A DNA stretch of 53,261 nucleotides from a virus. Both the position numbers and the translations under genes were made by a program. The notes under the pieces were generated by a model that was not told the DNA's origin, searched no databases, and worked only from the letters and a program-made list of their open reading frames with translations. The first letter of the stretch is position 1; the number at the start of each line of letters is the position of its first letter. The stretch spans positions 1-53,261 of the IMG/VR virus record IMGVR_UViG_3300031687_000019. One strand, given 5' to 3'. Shown piece by piece: positions 1-6,880 of the stretch.

Positions 1-123
1 TTGAGCAATAGTAAATTTGAAAGAATGTTTTGTTTGAAAAGATTTGATTTGTCATTTGATATTTATTTAAGTTATTAATTATTATTTATTATTATTATTA
101 TTATTAATTTCTTTATTCACTTA

Positions 124-156
124 TATTATCTATTATACGTCGTATTTACTATGCTA
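124..156 (-). promoter_or_regulatory. Family B promoter, pointing off the left end
   Basis: Read on the - strand it has TAGCAT, then AAATACGA, exactly 8 nt, then AGATAATA followed by TAAG. The same layout, with the same 8-nt gap, occurs at 47868-47900, 51243-51276 and 52294-52326, each just upstream of a leftward gene. Here no leftward gene follows within the window. The first one would be 53253..53056 if the two ends are joined. Confidence 0.6.
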
Positions 157-364
157 TACACTCGCTGCGCTCGCGCACCGTTGTATTGTTAGTATGCCTA
201 AACCTTGGCCGTAAATCACGCGACAAAGGCAAAAGGTAAAGCCTAAACCCTAAAATCGAAAGGGGAGTGGGGTTTTTGAATTTTGTTTTCTTTTTAAAAA
301 TCATTTTTGTTTTTACTATATAGCCCTATACCTATAATTATGCAACAAAGTTTTTTTCCAGCCT

Positions 365-397
365 GTAGCTTTCTTGTAATTTGGGTAATAATATATA
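365..397 (+). promoter_or_regulatory. Family A promoter for the gene at 421
   Basis: GTAGCTT at 365-371, 20 nt, then TATATA at 392-397, with GGGTAATAA just upstream of the hexamer. The GTAG element and the 20-nt gap match the copies at 1679, 7287 and 18525. This is the most diverged of the family: it has GTAGCTT for GTAGTTT and GGGTAATAA for GTGTAATTA. The first start codon follows 23 nt after the hexamer. Confidence 0.5.
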
Positions 398-420
398 TTA
401 TAGTAATAAAATGCAAATAA

Positions 421-705
421 ATGGCTTCAAAACAAAAATTATCGCCTGCGGCGAGGAAGCGTAAGGCTGTTAGAGACCTAGCCTATGCTAAAACTGCGGA
501 CAGGAAAGCTAAAAAAGCCCATGCACAGAGAGAAAGGCGCAAGGCTGTGCGCAGAGGCGTCAATGTTAAAGGTAAAGACTGGGATCACAAAGACAAAAGG
601 TGGGAAACTATAGCTAGAAACCGCGCAAATGACGGTAAAGGCACTAAGTCGGAGGGTAAAAAGAGGTACAAGGTACCAAAAAGTAAATATAAGAAGAAAA
701 AATAA
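421..705 (+). CDS. Lys/Arg-rich conserved phage protein
   Basis: A 94-residue, very basic protein with about two fifths Lys plus Arg. It begins SPAARKRKAVRDLAYAKT, has a middle VKGKDWDHKD segment and a NRANDGKGTKSEGKKRYKVP tail. Proteins with this N-terminus and the DGKGTKSEG tail are familiar from marine phages, where they are hypothetical. The charge suggests nucleic-acid binding, possibly DNA condensation or packaging in the virion, but no catalytic motif is visible. It is the first gene of the rightward arm, 23 nt after a family A promoter hexamer and 5 nt before the next gene. Function is inference. Confidence 0.7.
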   Translation: MASKQKLSPAARKRKAVRDLAYAKTADRKAKKAHAQRERRKAVRRGVNVKGKDWDHKDKRWETIARNRANDGKGTKSEGKKRYKVPKSKYKKKK

Positions 706-710
706 AAATT

Positions 711-1649
711 ATGGCTAGATTAATAAGTTATCCAACCATTTCCACAATAGCATTAGGGGATTTGTTCCCTGTTACTGATATGTCTGATGTTGGGAAGCCG
801 CTAAAGAACGTTACGGCTACTAATTTACTCAGCTTTGTTGAAACTAATGCTGGTTTATGGAAAAAAATTCCAGGAGGGATAAATTATTCTGAGGGTAATG
901 TAGGTATTGGGGTAACTGCATTCACAGGATATTTAGAGGTGCTGAAAGTGAACATAGAAGACACCACTACTAGAGGACTACGCATTCAACTCGAAAAACA
1001 AACTACTAGTGCCGGAGGAGCCACCGCCAACGTGTATGGGGTAAGTACCTACGTAAAAGCAAACTCTACGGAAGCACTTTCAAACGCTCAAGCCTTATGG
1101 GGCAAGGCGGAACATATAGGTTCAAATACTTGTGACTTTATAGTGGGAACATCTGCAAGAGCACAGCATAACGGCTCAGGGGATTCAAATGGTGTTTATG
1201 GGGTATTTTCTGAGGGTGCAGTTATAGGAACTGGTGTTAGCACACAACAAAACATTATAGGTACGTACAATACAGCAAAGCTAGACAACACAAATGCAAC
1301 GGCAGAAAAAATGTATGGTGCATATATCTATGCAGTATTAAATGCCGGTACCGTTAGAGCTCGCTTGGTAGTAATGATCCTGGATTTTGATGACATCGGA
1401 ACAGGGGTTGTATCCGGGGACTTCGAATATTTAAGAATAGAAAACAACGTCCCATCTGCTGTGGGAGGTACAGCAAGGGCAATAAACTCTTTATCAACTT
1501 TGCCTTCTGAGTTTGCGGGTTCAGTTCAATCAGCAGGATCCATCAATACAGCAATAGCAGAACATGCAGACAATGCAGCGGCAATTACAGCAGGACTTGT
1601 AGTGGGTACCCACTACAGAACTGGAGACTTGTTGAAGATAGTTCATTAA
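711..1649 (+). CDS. Probable tail fibre or appendage protein
   Basis: 312 residues with no signal peptide or membrane segment. The body is rich in Gly, Ala, Thr, Asn and Val, consistent with a beta-rich fibre shaft; GNVGIGV near residue 65 is typical of phage appendage proteins. The last 30 residues, including AAAITAGLVVGTHYRTGDLL, resemble the common C-terminal module of marine Bacteroidetes phage tail and fibre proteins (recalled, not searched). The start has the AAAATTATGG context shared by many genes here. It lies far from the main tail module, beside chaperonin genes, and may be one of their clients. Host recognition is an inference. Confidence 0.6.
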   Translation: MARLISYPTISTIALGDLFPVTDMSDVGKPLKNVTATNLLSFVETNAGLWKKIPGGINYSEGNVGIGVTAFTGYLEVLKVNIEDTTTRGLRIQLEKQTTSAGGATANVYGVSTYVKANSTEALSNAQALWGKAEHIGSNTCDFIVGTSARAQHNGSGDSNGVYGVFSEGAVIGTGVSTQQNIIGTYNTAKLDNTNATAEKMYGAYIYAVLNAGTVRARLVVMILDFDDIGTGVVSGDFEYLRIENNVPSAVGGTARAINSLSTLPSEFAGSVQSAGSINTAIAEHADNAAAITAGLVVGTHYRTGDLLKIVH

Positions 1650-1678
1650 GTAGCTTTCCAATTAATAACTTAAATTGC

Positions 1679-1711
1679 GTAGTTTTTTTAAATTACGTGT
1701 AATTATATAAT
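1679..1711 (+). promoter_or_regulatory. Family A promoter for groEL-groES
   Basis: GTAGTTT at 1679-1685, 20 nt, TATAAT at 1706-1711, preceded by CGTGTAATTA. The block CGTGTAATTATATAATA is identical to the one at 7304-7320, with the same distance to GTAG. The groEL start codon lies 13 nt downstream of the hexamer, so the leader is very short. Confidence 0.75.
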
Positions 1712-1724
1712 AAAATTTAATCTA

Positions 1725-3263
1725 ATGAGTCAAATAGTAAAAAAGTTTAGCTTTGGAAACAAAGGTAGAGAAAAAGTATTTAAGGGTATTGAAACCCTAA
1801 CTGAAGCAGTGGCTTCTACACTAGGAGGTGGAGGTGAATGTGTTATTTTTGAAAATGCGCAAGGTGTGCCCATGATAACAAAAGATGGGGTTACTGTCGC
1901 GGAGCTAAGTGTTCTTTTGGATCCTGTAGAAAACATGGGGGCTTCTTTAGTTAAGCAAGCCGCTAGAAGAACAGTTGCGGAAGCAGGGGATGGGACTACA
2001 ACATCCACAGTGCTAGCTCACGCTATATTAAAAGAATTTGATAAATCCAAAAGTAAATTCACCAGCAGGGAAAAACGCGACGCTATTAGTAAAATAGTTG
2101 ACAAAACTTTAAAGCACTTAGATAAACAAGCAAAACCTGTTAACGGGGGCATGATTGACGAAGTAGCTACTATATCTACAAATAATGATGAAGAGCTTGG
2201 TAAATTAATAGCTGATGCATATAGAGCCGTGGATTTAACCGGCGTTGTAATGATGGAAACATCCCAAGACGGCAACACAAGCATTGAGGTGGTTGAAGGA
2301 GTACAATATGAAAAAGGTTTTACCAATAATCATTTTGTAACCAATGCGTCTGCAAATACAGCGGAATTAAATAATCCCAAGATACTACTTGTTGATTCAG
2401 CCGTAGATACCATTAGACAAATACAAACGATACTGGAACATGTAATTAAGAATAACACCCCCTTATTAATTGTAGGGGATGTTGATCCCAAAGTTGCGGC
2501 TGCCTTAGCCATGAATAAAAACAAGGGGTCTATAAAAATAAATATAATTCCCGCACCTACCCACGGTGTAAATAGAAAAGAAATATTTGATGACTTAGCC
2601 CTATTGACAGGGGCCACAGTTATAAGCGAAAGCTTAGGAGATGATCTAGACCTAATAGATCTATCGTGCTTAGGCACTTGTGTAAAAGCAGTGTCAACAT
2701 TTAGAGATACGGTATTTCAAATAGACGAAGAACAATCTGAGGAAGTTCAGGCTATTATTAACAACATTAAAAAGCAATTGCTAACAGAATCTCTTGCAGG
2801 CAAAGTAATAAAGCTTGAAAAAAGATTAGCAATGCTCGCTGCTAAGCTAGCAATAGTAAAAGTAGGAGGAAATTCAGATGTTGAATTAAATGAAAAGAAA
2901 GATAGAGTTGAGGATGCAATATGCGCTACTAAAGCGGCTATCAAAGAAGGTGTGGTTGCAGGTGGAGGTATCGCGTTGATTAACGCGGCCAAAAGCATTA
3001 AAGCAAAAAATTCTGCGGAAGAATTAGTTTTAGAAGCGCTATTCTCTCCATATAATACAATAATGAAAAATGCGGGCCTAGAGTTAAGGGACATCGACAA
3101 AAAGAATTTCGGGGTTAATGTAGAGACCGGGAAAATGGTTAATATGTTTACAGCAGGTATCATAGATCCTGTACTAGTTACAAAGTCGGCTTTAAAAAAC
3201 GCCGCTTCAGTTGCTTCGACTATATTGTCAACTAACTGTGTTATGTCTAATGTAAGAGAATAA
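1725..3263 (+). CDS. groEL: Phage-encoded chaperonin GroEL (60 kDa, Cpn60)
   Basis: A 512-residue group I chaperonin, which folds client proteins inside a ring cavity using ATP. The nucleotide loop GDGTTT is at 88-93, and the catalytic aspartate of RVEDA is at residue 397, matching E. coli D398. VVEGVQYEKGF opens the apical domain and GVVAGGGIAL the second equatorial half. The apical segment usually written GFGDRRK reads THGVNRK. The protein stops at SNVRE and lacks the Gly-Gly-Met tail of bacterial GroEL (E. coli has 548 residues). It has its own family A promoter and is followed 1 nt later by groES. All visible active-site residues are intact, so it is probably functional, likely for capsid or tail folding. 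Confidence 0.95.
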   Translation: MSQIVKKFSFGNKGREKVFKGIETLTEAVASTLGGGGECVIFENAQGVPMITKDGVTVAELSVLLDPVENMGASLVKQAARRTVAEAGDGTTTSTVLAHAILKEFDKSKSKFTSREKRDAISKIVDKTLKHLDKQAKPVNGGMIDEVATISTNNDEELGKLIADAYRAVDLTGVVMMETSQDGNTSIEVVEGVQYEKGFTNNHFVTNASANTAELNNPKILLVDSAVDTIRQIQTILEHVIKNNTPLLIVGDVDPKVAAALAMNKNKGSIKINIIPAPTHGVNRKEIFDDLALLTGATVISESLGDDLDLIDLSCLGTCVKAVSTFRDTVFQIDEEQSEEVQAIINNIKKQLLTESLAGKVIKLEKRLAMLAAKLAIVKVGGNSDVELNEKKDRVEDAICATKAAIKEGVVAGGGIALINAAKSIKAKNSAEELVLEALFSPYNTIMKNAGLELRDIDKKNFGVNVETGKMVNMFTAGIIDPVLVTKSALKNAASVASTILSTNCVMSNVRE

Positions 3264-3264
3264 T

Positions 3265-3525
3265 ATGAAAGCAATAGGTAGAAACATAATAATAAAAAAG
3301 TTAAAAGAAGGTATAACTGAAACTGAGGGCGGTTTGCTCTTAGCCGAAAGTCACAGAGAAGATATCCGATACGTAGAAGCTACGGTTGTATCAACAGGTA
3401 GCGAATGCGATGGTATTAAAAAAGACGACGTCATATACTACGATAGACATGCCGGCCATAAGATTGAGATAAATCGGAAGACACTCCATGTTATAAAGAC
3501 AGGAGATGTAGTGTTTGTTTTATGA
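3265..3525 (+). CDS. groES: Co-chaperonin GroES (Cpn10)
   Basis: 86 residues, the lid that caps the GroEL ring. MKAIGRNIIIKKL matches the first Cpn10 strand, TETEGGLLLAES is the mobile loop with the hydrophobic GGLLL tripeptide that docks on GroEL, and KTGDVVFVL is the final strand. A roof-loop counterpart is present around YYDRHAGHK. The intact GGLLL argues that it partners the adjacent GroEL. It starts 1 nt after the groEL stop and overlaps the next gene by ATGA, so the three are probably translationally coupled. Confidence 0.92.
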   Translation: MKAIGRNIIIKKLKEGITETEGGLLLAESHREDIRYVEATVVSTGSECDGIKKDDVIYYDRHAGHKIEINRKTLHVIKTGDVVFVL

Positions 3526-3968
3526 GAAAGCTAACAGGCGCAGATTTAAAAAACGCGGGTTTGTTAAAGCACTATAGGATTATACGCAAATGGGCTTGCA
3601 AAACAAACGGCATTACTGATGCGGATCTTGAGCTGTTAATATATTTTGATTGCTTAGATCAATTTAGAAAGCGCGATTTTGAAGACGGTAGCCTTACATA
3701 CTCTTGGGACAACAGGAGATGGAATAAGCTGCTCAAAGAAGGCTGGATAGTTAAATGGCGTGGCTATAATGGATCTGATAAAACTTACAGCATATACAAA
3801 ATAAGTTTTAGATGCAAATGCTTAATACAGCAGATGTATCGTATAATGCTAGGAGAGGAAGATATACCTACTTCAACCAGGCGTAATCCGGTTATGAAAA
3901 AAAAATCATACGGTGATAAAGTATACTCTGTTGCCTTTAATAAAGTTAATAACGATAAAACACGATAA
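3522..3968 (+). CDS. Conserved phage protein, winged-helix-like
   Basis: 148 residues. The region from 30 to 100 (GITDADLELLIYFDC, then SWDNRRWNKLLKEGWI, then KTYSIYKISF) has the helix, helix, hairpin look of a MarR-type winged helix. The tail GEEDIPTSTRRNPV is a strongly conserved stretch in related phage proteins as I recall them. It overlaps groES by 4 nt (ATGA). It may bind DNA or be a virion component. There is no enzyme motif, and I do not assign a function. Confidence 0.65.
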   Translation: MRKLTGADLKNAGLLKHYRIIRKWACKTNGITDADLELLIYFDCLDQFRKRDFEDGSLTYSWDNRRWNKLLKEGWIVKWRGYNGSDKTYSIYKISFRCKCLIQQMYRIMLGEEDIPTSTRRNPVMKKKSYGDKVYSVAFNKVNNDKTR

Positions 3969-3970
3969 TT

Positions 3971-4429
3971 ATGATAAACATGTTTGGAAGCGGCCCGTCA
4001 AGCGCGCAATCTAGGGTGGCAACTACTATGCAGGGTGCCCTAGAAATGGCCCGAGCTCAACAAGCTAAAAAAAGAAGCTTAATAGGCGGCGGAGAAGGTT
4101 TAGGAGGAGGTCATGGAATTGCCGAAGTAACAGCAGATAATCAAGTAGGTTCTTTAGCACAAAGCTCTATTCCCGGAGGAACACTAGGGGCGGGAGGCTT
4201 TGCGCAAGCCCCGGCTATTCCCGGCGGATCGCTAGGTCCAGGAGGCTTTCCAGTAGCAACAGCAAACCCTGAGATGGCAGCGGAGTCTTCTCCAGTTGCC
4301 TCAGAAACAATGGCAACTGCAGCGGCTGCCCGAGATCCTTATAATAATGCAATACGTACGCCTCAGCAAGATGCTGTAGGCCAAATACAAGGAAATGCGT
4401 TTATGCGTGATAGATCTCTTTACATTTAA
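3971..4429 (+). CDS. Gly/Ala-rich low-complexity protein
   Basis: 152 residues, mostly Gly, Ala, Pro and Ser, with a near-repeat IPGGTLGAGGF and IPGGSLGPGGF around residues 69-96. It has no membrane segment and no recognised domain. The composition suggests a flexible virion linker or assembly protein. It begins in the ATAATTATG context and follows the preceding gene by 2 nt. Function unknown. Confidence 0.6.
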   Translation: MINMFGSGPSSAQSRVATTMQGALEMARAQQAKKRSLIGGGEGLGGGHGIAEVTADNQVGSLAQSSIPGGTLGAGGFAQAPAIPGGSLGPGGFPVATANPEMAAESSPVASETMATAAAARDPYNNAIRTPQQDAVGQIQGNAFMRDRSLYI

Positions 4430-4452
4430 AAATAACGTTAAAATATAAAATT

Positions 4453-4713
4453 ATGGATCACACAGAAGAATATAGACTAGGAAGCGTTGCGAATAGACAA
4501 AAGACAATGTCTCAAAGCAGCATATCACCAGAAGGTGAAGGTGCCGTATGGGGAGGACCCTTAAGTCAAGAGGGTAGGCCTCACGTACCCGGAAACTCTA
4601 GGGGACCACAAGGAATTCAAGTACTAAAGTACCCTACACCATATACTTACGAGCCAATAACACAATGCGCTAAAAAAGGAAAATACTTTGAAGCTTACAC
4701 GAAATTTTCTTAA
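4453..4713 (+). CDS. Small protein of unknown function
   Basis: 86 residues, rich in Gly, Pro and Ser, with a central SQEGRPHVPGNSRGPQGIQV stretch. Its C-terminus contains Tyr and aromatic residues. I do not recognise it. It starts at AAAATTATGG and its last 26 nt overlap the start of the endolysin gene in another frame. Confidence 0.6.
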   Translation: MDHTEEYRLGSVANRQKTMSQSSISPEGEGAVWGGPLSQEGRPHVPGNSRGPQGIQVLKYPTPYTYEPITQCAKKGKYFEAYTKFS

Positions 4714-5074
4714 ATCAGAATTTGAATGTAAGTGTGGTTGCGAAATGCCGAGTGAAGTTTTTTTAAATATTCAAAAGCTTGCCGGTCAATTGCAATATAT
4801 ACGGGATTTTATAGATTGGCCTATAAAACTTACCAATGCATACAGATGCGCCGATCACAACGAAAAAGTAGGGGGGGTTTCTGATAGCCAACATCTATTA
4901 GGAAAGGCTGCTGATATACAGGTTAAAACATTACCTCCTAAAGACCTATACAAGGTAGTAGATACTTTAGCTGAATACGGTAGAGTGCTACAGGGTGGAT
5001 TGGGAGAGTATAATACTTTTGTGCATTACGATATACGCAAAACAAAAGCAAGATGGGATAATACAAAAAAATAA
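4688..5074 (+). CDS. M15-family peptidase, likely endolysin
   Basis: 128 residues, a zinc D-Ala-D-Ala carboxypeptidase-type fold that cuts the peptide cross-links of peptidoglycan to release progeny. The zinc motif SQHLLGKAADIQV supplies H69 and D76, and FVHYD supplies H113. TNAYRCADHN carries the conserved Arg. The N-terminal LTRNFLKSEFECKCG is the usual opening of this phage subfamily, so I accept the TTG start at 4688: the next Met (residue 20) would remove it. A TTG start overlapping the preceding gene may keep expression low. The holin gene is 1.8 kb downstream. Confidence 0.88.
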   Translation: MKLTRNFLKSEFECKCGCEMPSEVFLNIQKLAGQLQYIRDFIDWPIKLTNAYRCADHNEKVGGVSDSQHLLGKAADIQVKTLPPKDLYKVVDTLAEYGRVLQGGLGEYNTFVHYDIRKTKARWDNTKK

Positions 5075-5076
5075 TT

Positions 5077-5199
5077 ATGGCAAAAGCATTTAAAGTACAT
5101 AATATGTACAAGGGAAAGATTACTAAAAAAGTTAATACTATGGCTCAACATAATGCTTTAAAAGCAAAAGGCTATAGTCATAAAAAACCTAAAAAGTAA
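5077..5199 (+). CDS. Tiny basic protein (40 aa)
   Basis: MAKAFKVHNMYKGKITKKVN followed by a Lys-rich tail ending KKPKK. It begins at AATAATTATGG, 2 nt after the endolysin stop, and ends in TAATG, overlapping the next start. It is the first of a run of small Lys/Arg-rich proteins at 5077-6468. Function unknown; nucleic-acid binding is plausible from charge alone. Confidence 0.7.
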   Translation: MAKAFKVHNMYKGKITKKVNTMAQHNALKAKGYSHKKPKK

Positions 5200-5537
5200 T
5201 GGCCGTAGCAAAAAAGAAAAAAGCTGCCCCAAAGAAAAAAGCTGCCCCAAAGAAAAAAGGCAAAGCTCCTTCGCGTAAAAAATCAAAAGGAAATTACGCC
5301 GCAGTAAAAAAAGGCAAGGGCTCAGGCAAAAAAGCCGGGGGTGGTATGACTGCTAAGGGGGTTGCGAAATATCGTAAAGATAATCCAGGTAGCAAGCTAA
5401 AAACCGCTGTGACTAAATCGCCTTCAAAATTAAAACCGGGTAGCAAAGACGCTAAAAGACGTAAAGCTTTTTGCGCAAGATCTAAAAGCTGGAAATCAGA
5501 AAGAGGATTAGCTGCACGAAGAAAATGGAATTGCTAG
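5199..5537 (+). CDS. Basic phage protein with C-terminal FCAR...RKWNC module (DUF6321-like)
   Basis: 112 residues. The N-terminal 45 residues are almost all Lys, Ala, Pro and Gly and resemble histone tails. The C-terminal half, with MTAKGVAKYRKDNPGS, then DAKRRKAFCARSKSW, then the final RKWNC, matches a domain of unknown function (DUF6321, from memory) widespread in cyanophages and other marine phages. Two conserved Cys could bind metal. It overlaps its upstream neighbour by TAATG. The N-terminal repeats come from an 18-nt tandem duplication in the DNA. Virion DNA binding is a guess. Confidence 0.8.
   Translation: MAVAKKKKAAPKKKAAPKKKGKAPSRKKSKGNYAAVKKGKGSGKKAGGGMTAKGVAKYRKDNPGSKLKTAVTKSPSKLKPGSKDAKRRKAFCARSKSWKSERGLAARRKWNC
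5216..5255 (+). repeat. 18-nt tandem repeat inside a basic gene
   Basis: Two adjacent copies of an 18-nt unit (core AAAAAAGCTGCCCCAAAG) encode repeated KKAAPK. The copies look identical, which points to recent slippage or gene-conversion-like expansion of the Lys/Ala/Pro tail. Confidence 0.75.
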
Positions 5538-5538
5538 T

Positions 5539-5676
5539 ATGAAAAGAAACAAACCAAATTGCGGATGTCTTAGTAAATACATGAAGACTCCCCAGACAGG
5601 AGTCAAAGGGTCTAAAGGCAGAAATGGCTGGGATGCAAAACCAGTGTTTAGAATAACTAATCCAGGTAGAAGATGA
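5539..5676 (+). CDS. Small Cys-containing basic protein (45 aa)
   Basis: Starts MKRNKPNCGCLSKYMKTP and ends ITNPGRR. A CxC pair near the N-terminus is the only notable motif. It starts 1 nt after the preceding stop, and its stop overlaps the next start (ATGA), so it sits in a tightly packed operon of basic proteins. Function unknown. Confidence 0.65.
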   Translation: MKRNKPNCGCLSKYMKTPQTGVKGSKGRNGWDAKPVFRITNPGRR

Positions 5677-5786
5677 AAGCAAAAAAGAAAACAACACCCT
5701 GTTGGAAAGGATATATGAAGCAAGGTATGAAAAAAAAGGGGGGAAAGCAAGTTAATAACTGTGTGCCTATAAGAAAAGCAAAATAA
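5673..5786 (+). CDS. Small conserved phage protein, CWKGY motif (37 aa)
   Basis: Contains TPCWKGYMKQGMKKKGGKQV followed by NNCVP. This Cys-Trp-Lys-Gly-Tyr...Asn-Cys-Val-Pro pattern recurs in small or C-terminal modules of marine phage proteins, often beside FCAR...KWNC proteins like the one at 5199. The two Cys may pair or bind metal. It overlaps the upstream gene by ATGA. Confidence 0.7.
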   Translation: MKAKKKTTPCWKGYMKQGMKKKGGKQVNNCVPIRKAK

Positions 5787-5809
5787 CAATAACCTAAAAC
5801 CGAAACAAA

Positions 5810-6037
5810 ATGAACAAGTATGACAAAAAAATGATGCATGAGCGCGAGCTTATTTACGATGCAAAAGGACAACTTCACAGAGCTGATGAAAAATACAAGC
5901 GTGGAGACAGAGGGGCTAAGCAAACGATGATTCACGATCGTGAGTTGGTATATGATGCAAAAGGTGACATTCACAAAACAGACAACGCTAAGCATAGTGG
6001 GCATCCACTTAGTAAGCATTGGTACAAAAATCGCTAA
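5810..6037 (+). CDS. Small protein made of two repeats (75 aa)
   Basis: The sequence is essentially two copies of one unit: MHERELIYDAKGQLHRAD around residues 9-26 and IHDRELVYDAKGDIHKTD around 41-58. It then ends in a basic HWYKNR tail. No family recognised. The internal duplication, with His, Glu and Asp at fixed places, might form two equivalent binding sites. It lies within the basic-protein cluster. Confidence 0.65.
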   Translation: MNKYDKKMMHERELIYDAKGQLHRADEKYKRGDRGAKQTMIHDRELVYDAKGDIHKTDNAKHSGHPLSKHWYKNR

Positions 6038-6042
6038 TAATT

Positions 6043-6468
6043 ATGGCAGAATCAAACAAGCAAGAAAAGAAAAATCTTTTAAAAGATAATCCAATTGCCA
6101 AAAGAGCAGCGGTTAAGACAGCGCCGAAGGCAAAAACAAAATCTGCAAGATTAAAAGCAAAAGCGGCAGAAGTTAAGAAAAGAAATCCTGCAAGAGCTGC
6201 AAGATTAGAAAAACGCTCTGTAAGAAAAGCAGGTAGAGAGAAGAAGAAAGAAGTTAGAGTAGACGCCAGAACTAAGCGTAAGATAGACCGCAAAACCACC
6301 TCAGCGTCAACAGCTGCAGTGGATATGGGTAACGCAAAAAGCGGTAGCAGAAAAGAAGCAAGAAAGGGAAGGAAGATGGTGAAAAAAGTAAAGCAGCGAG
6401 AAAAACTTGAAGCAACTAAATCCGGTAAAAGAGTAGCGGCCGCTTCCAAAAAGAAGAAAAACTACTAA
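6043..6468 (+). CDS. Highly basic Lys/Ala/Arg-rich protein (141 aa)
   Basis: Almost entirely Lys, Arg, Ala and Ser, with a predicted helical KTKSARLKAKAAEVKKRNPA stretch and a Lys-rich end KKKKNY. The composition resembles bacterial or algal histone-H1-like proteins. A longer reading from a TTG at 6019 is possible, but the ATG at 6043 has the AATAATTATGG context used by neighbours, so I start there. Probable nucleic-acid binding, perhaps condensing phage DNA in the capsid. That is inference from charge. Confidence 0.7.
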   Translation: MAESNKQEKKNLLKDNPIAKRAAVKTAPKAKTKSARLKAKAAEVKKRNPARAARLEKRSVRKAGREKKKEVRVDARTKRKIDRKTTSASTAAVDMGNAKSGSRKEARKGRKMVKKVKQREKLEATKSGKRVAAASKKKKNY

Positions 6469-6508
6469 ACAAGAATAAATAACAGAATAGGACTGTATAA
6501 ACCTAGCT

Positions 6509-6545
6509 AAACAAAAACAATAACAAAAACAAAAACAAAAACAAA
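6509..6545 (+). promoter_or_regulatory. A-rich (ACAAAA)n translation leader
   Basis: About 37 nt of repeated AACAAA units run straight into the start codon at 6546. No other gene in the window has this leader. Long unstructured A-rich leaders favour strong initiation in Bacteroidetes, so the gene is likely highly translated. The repeats also make this a slippage-prone site. Confidence 0.55.
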
Positions 6546-6824
6546 ATGGCAAAATTTATCGCAATTAAGTCTACAGGTGCTGGATTAGCAGGTGGGGACG
6601 TATTATTAGGAGTAGAAGGAATTATCGGTGTAGGAGCAGCATCAGCAACAACAACTGTAGTTGAGTATGATGCTAAAAAAGCAACAATAACTCATTCAAC
6701 CGTAGGCACAACCCCTTCAGTAAGAGATGCAGTTAACGCAGCACTAACGGCTAACCCAGGTGGGGTTAAAGCTAGAGTACAGCTACCAGTAGGTATTACT
6801 GTAAGCGCAATAGCAATAGCGTAA
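6546..6824 (+). CDS. Small Ala/Gly/Val-rich protein, probably abundant
   Basis: 92 residues, uncharged and beta-prone (GGDVLLGVEGIIGVGAASAT, then TTTVVEYDAKK, ending VGITVSAIAIA). It has no signal peptide. It has the strongest-looking leader in the window and is closed by a terminator 11 nt after its stop. That setting suits an abundant virion protein such as a capsid decoration or minor head protein. This is inference; no family was recognised. Confidence 0.6.
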   Translation: MAKFIAIKSTGAGLAGGDVLLGVEGIIGVGAASATTTVVEYDAKKATITHSTVGTTPSVRDAVNAALTANPGGVKARVQLPVGITVSAIAIA

Positions 6825-6835
6825 TTATTTTTAAT

Positions 6836-6868
6836 AACCCTGCGGAGTAAAATTCGCGGGGTTTTTAT
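6836..6868 (+). terminator. Rho-independent terminator
   Basis: AACCCTGCG (6836-6844), a 10-nt loop, CGCGGGGTT (6855-6863), then TTTATT. The stem has one mismatch. It ends the transcript of the basic-protein cluster and the abundant small protein. Confidence 0.85.
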
Positions 6869-6880
6869 TAAACAAAGAAT

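Larger units (their letters stand above)
1..420. other. Non-coding start region with two divergent promoters
   Basis: No convincing gene lies here. It contains a TTA/ATT microsatellite (about 73-109), a leftward family B promoter (124-156), a small GC-rich patch with the inverted repeat TGCGC-TC-GCGCA (166-177), two copies of GCCTAAACC (about 196 and 241), a possible weak hairpin AAACCC...GGGTTT followed by T residues (245-277), and a rightward family A promoter (365-397) serving the gene at 421. The mix of AT repeats, a GC-rich island and divergent promoters could suit an origin or packaging site, but nothing in the sequence proves either. Confidence 0.6.

Noticed and set aside
73-109. TTA/ATT microsatellite as a CRISPR or iteron array
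   Set aside because: Units are only 3 nt with no spacers; simple slippage explains it.
1730-3274. Four long leftward reading frames opposite groEL
   Set aside because: They mirror the codon structure of an unmistakable gene and have no leader or homology; treated as shadows, like other antisense frames over conserved genes.
6019-6042. Longer start (TTG) for the basic protein at 6043
   Set aside because: The in-frame ATG at 6043 has the AATAATTATGG context; the TTG has none and lies inside the previous gene.
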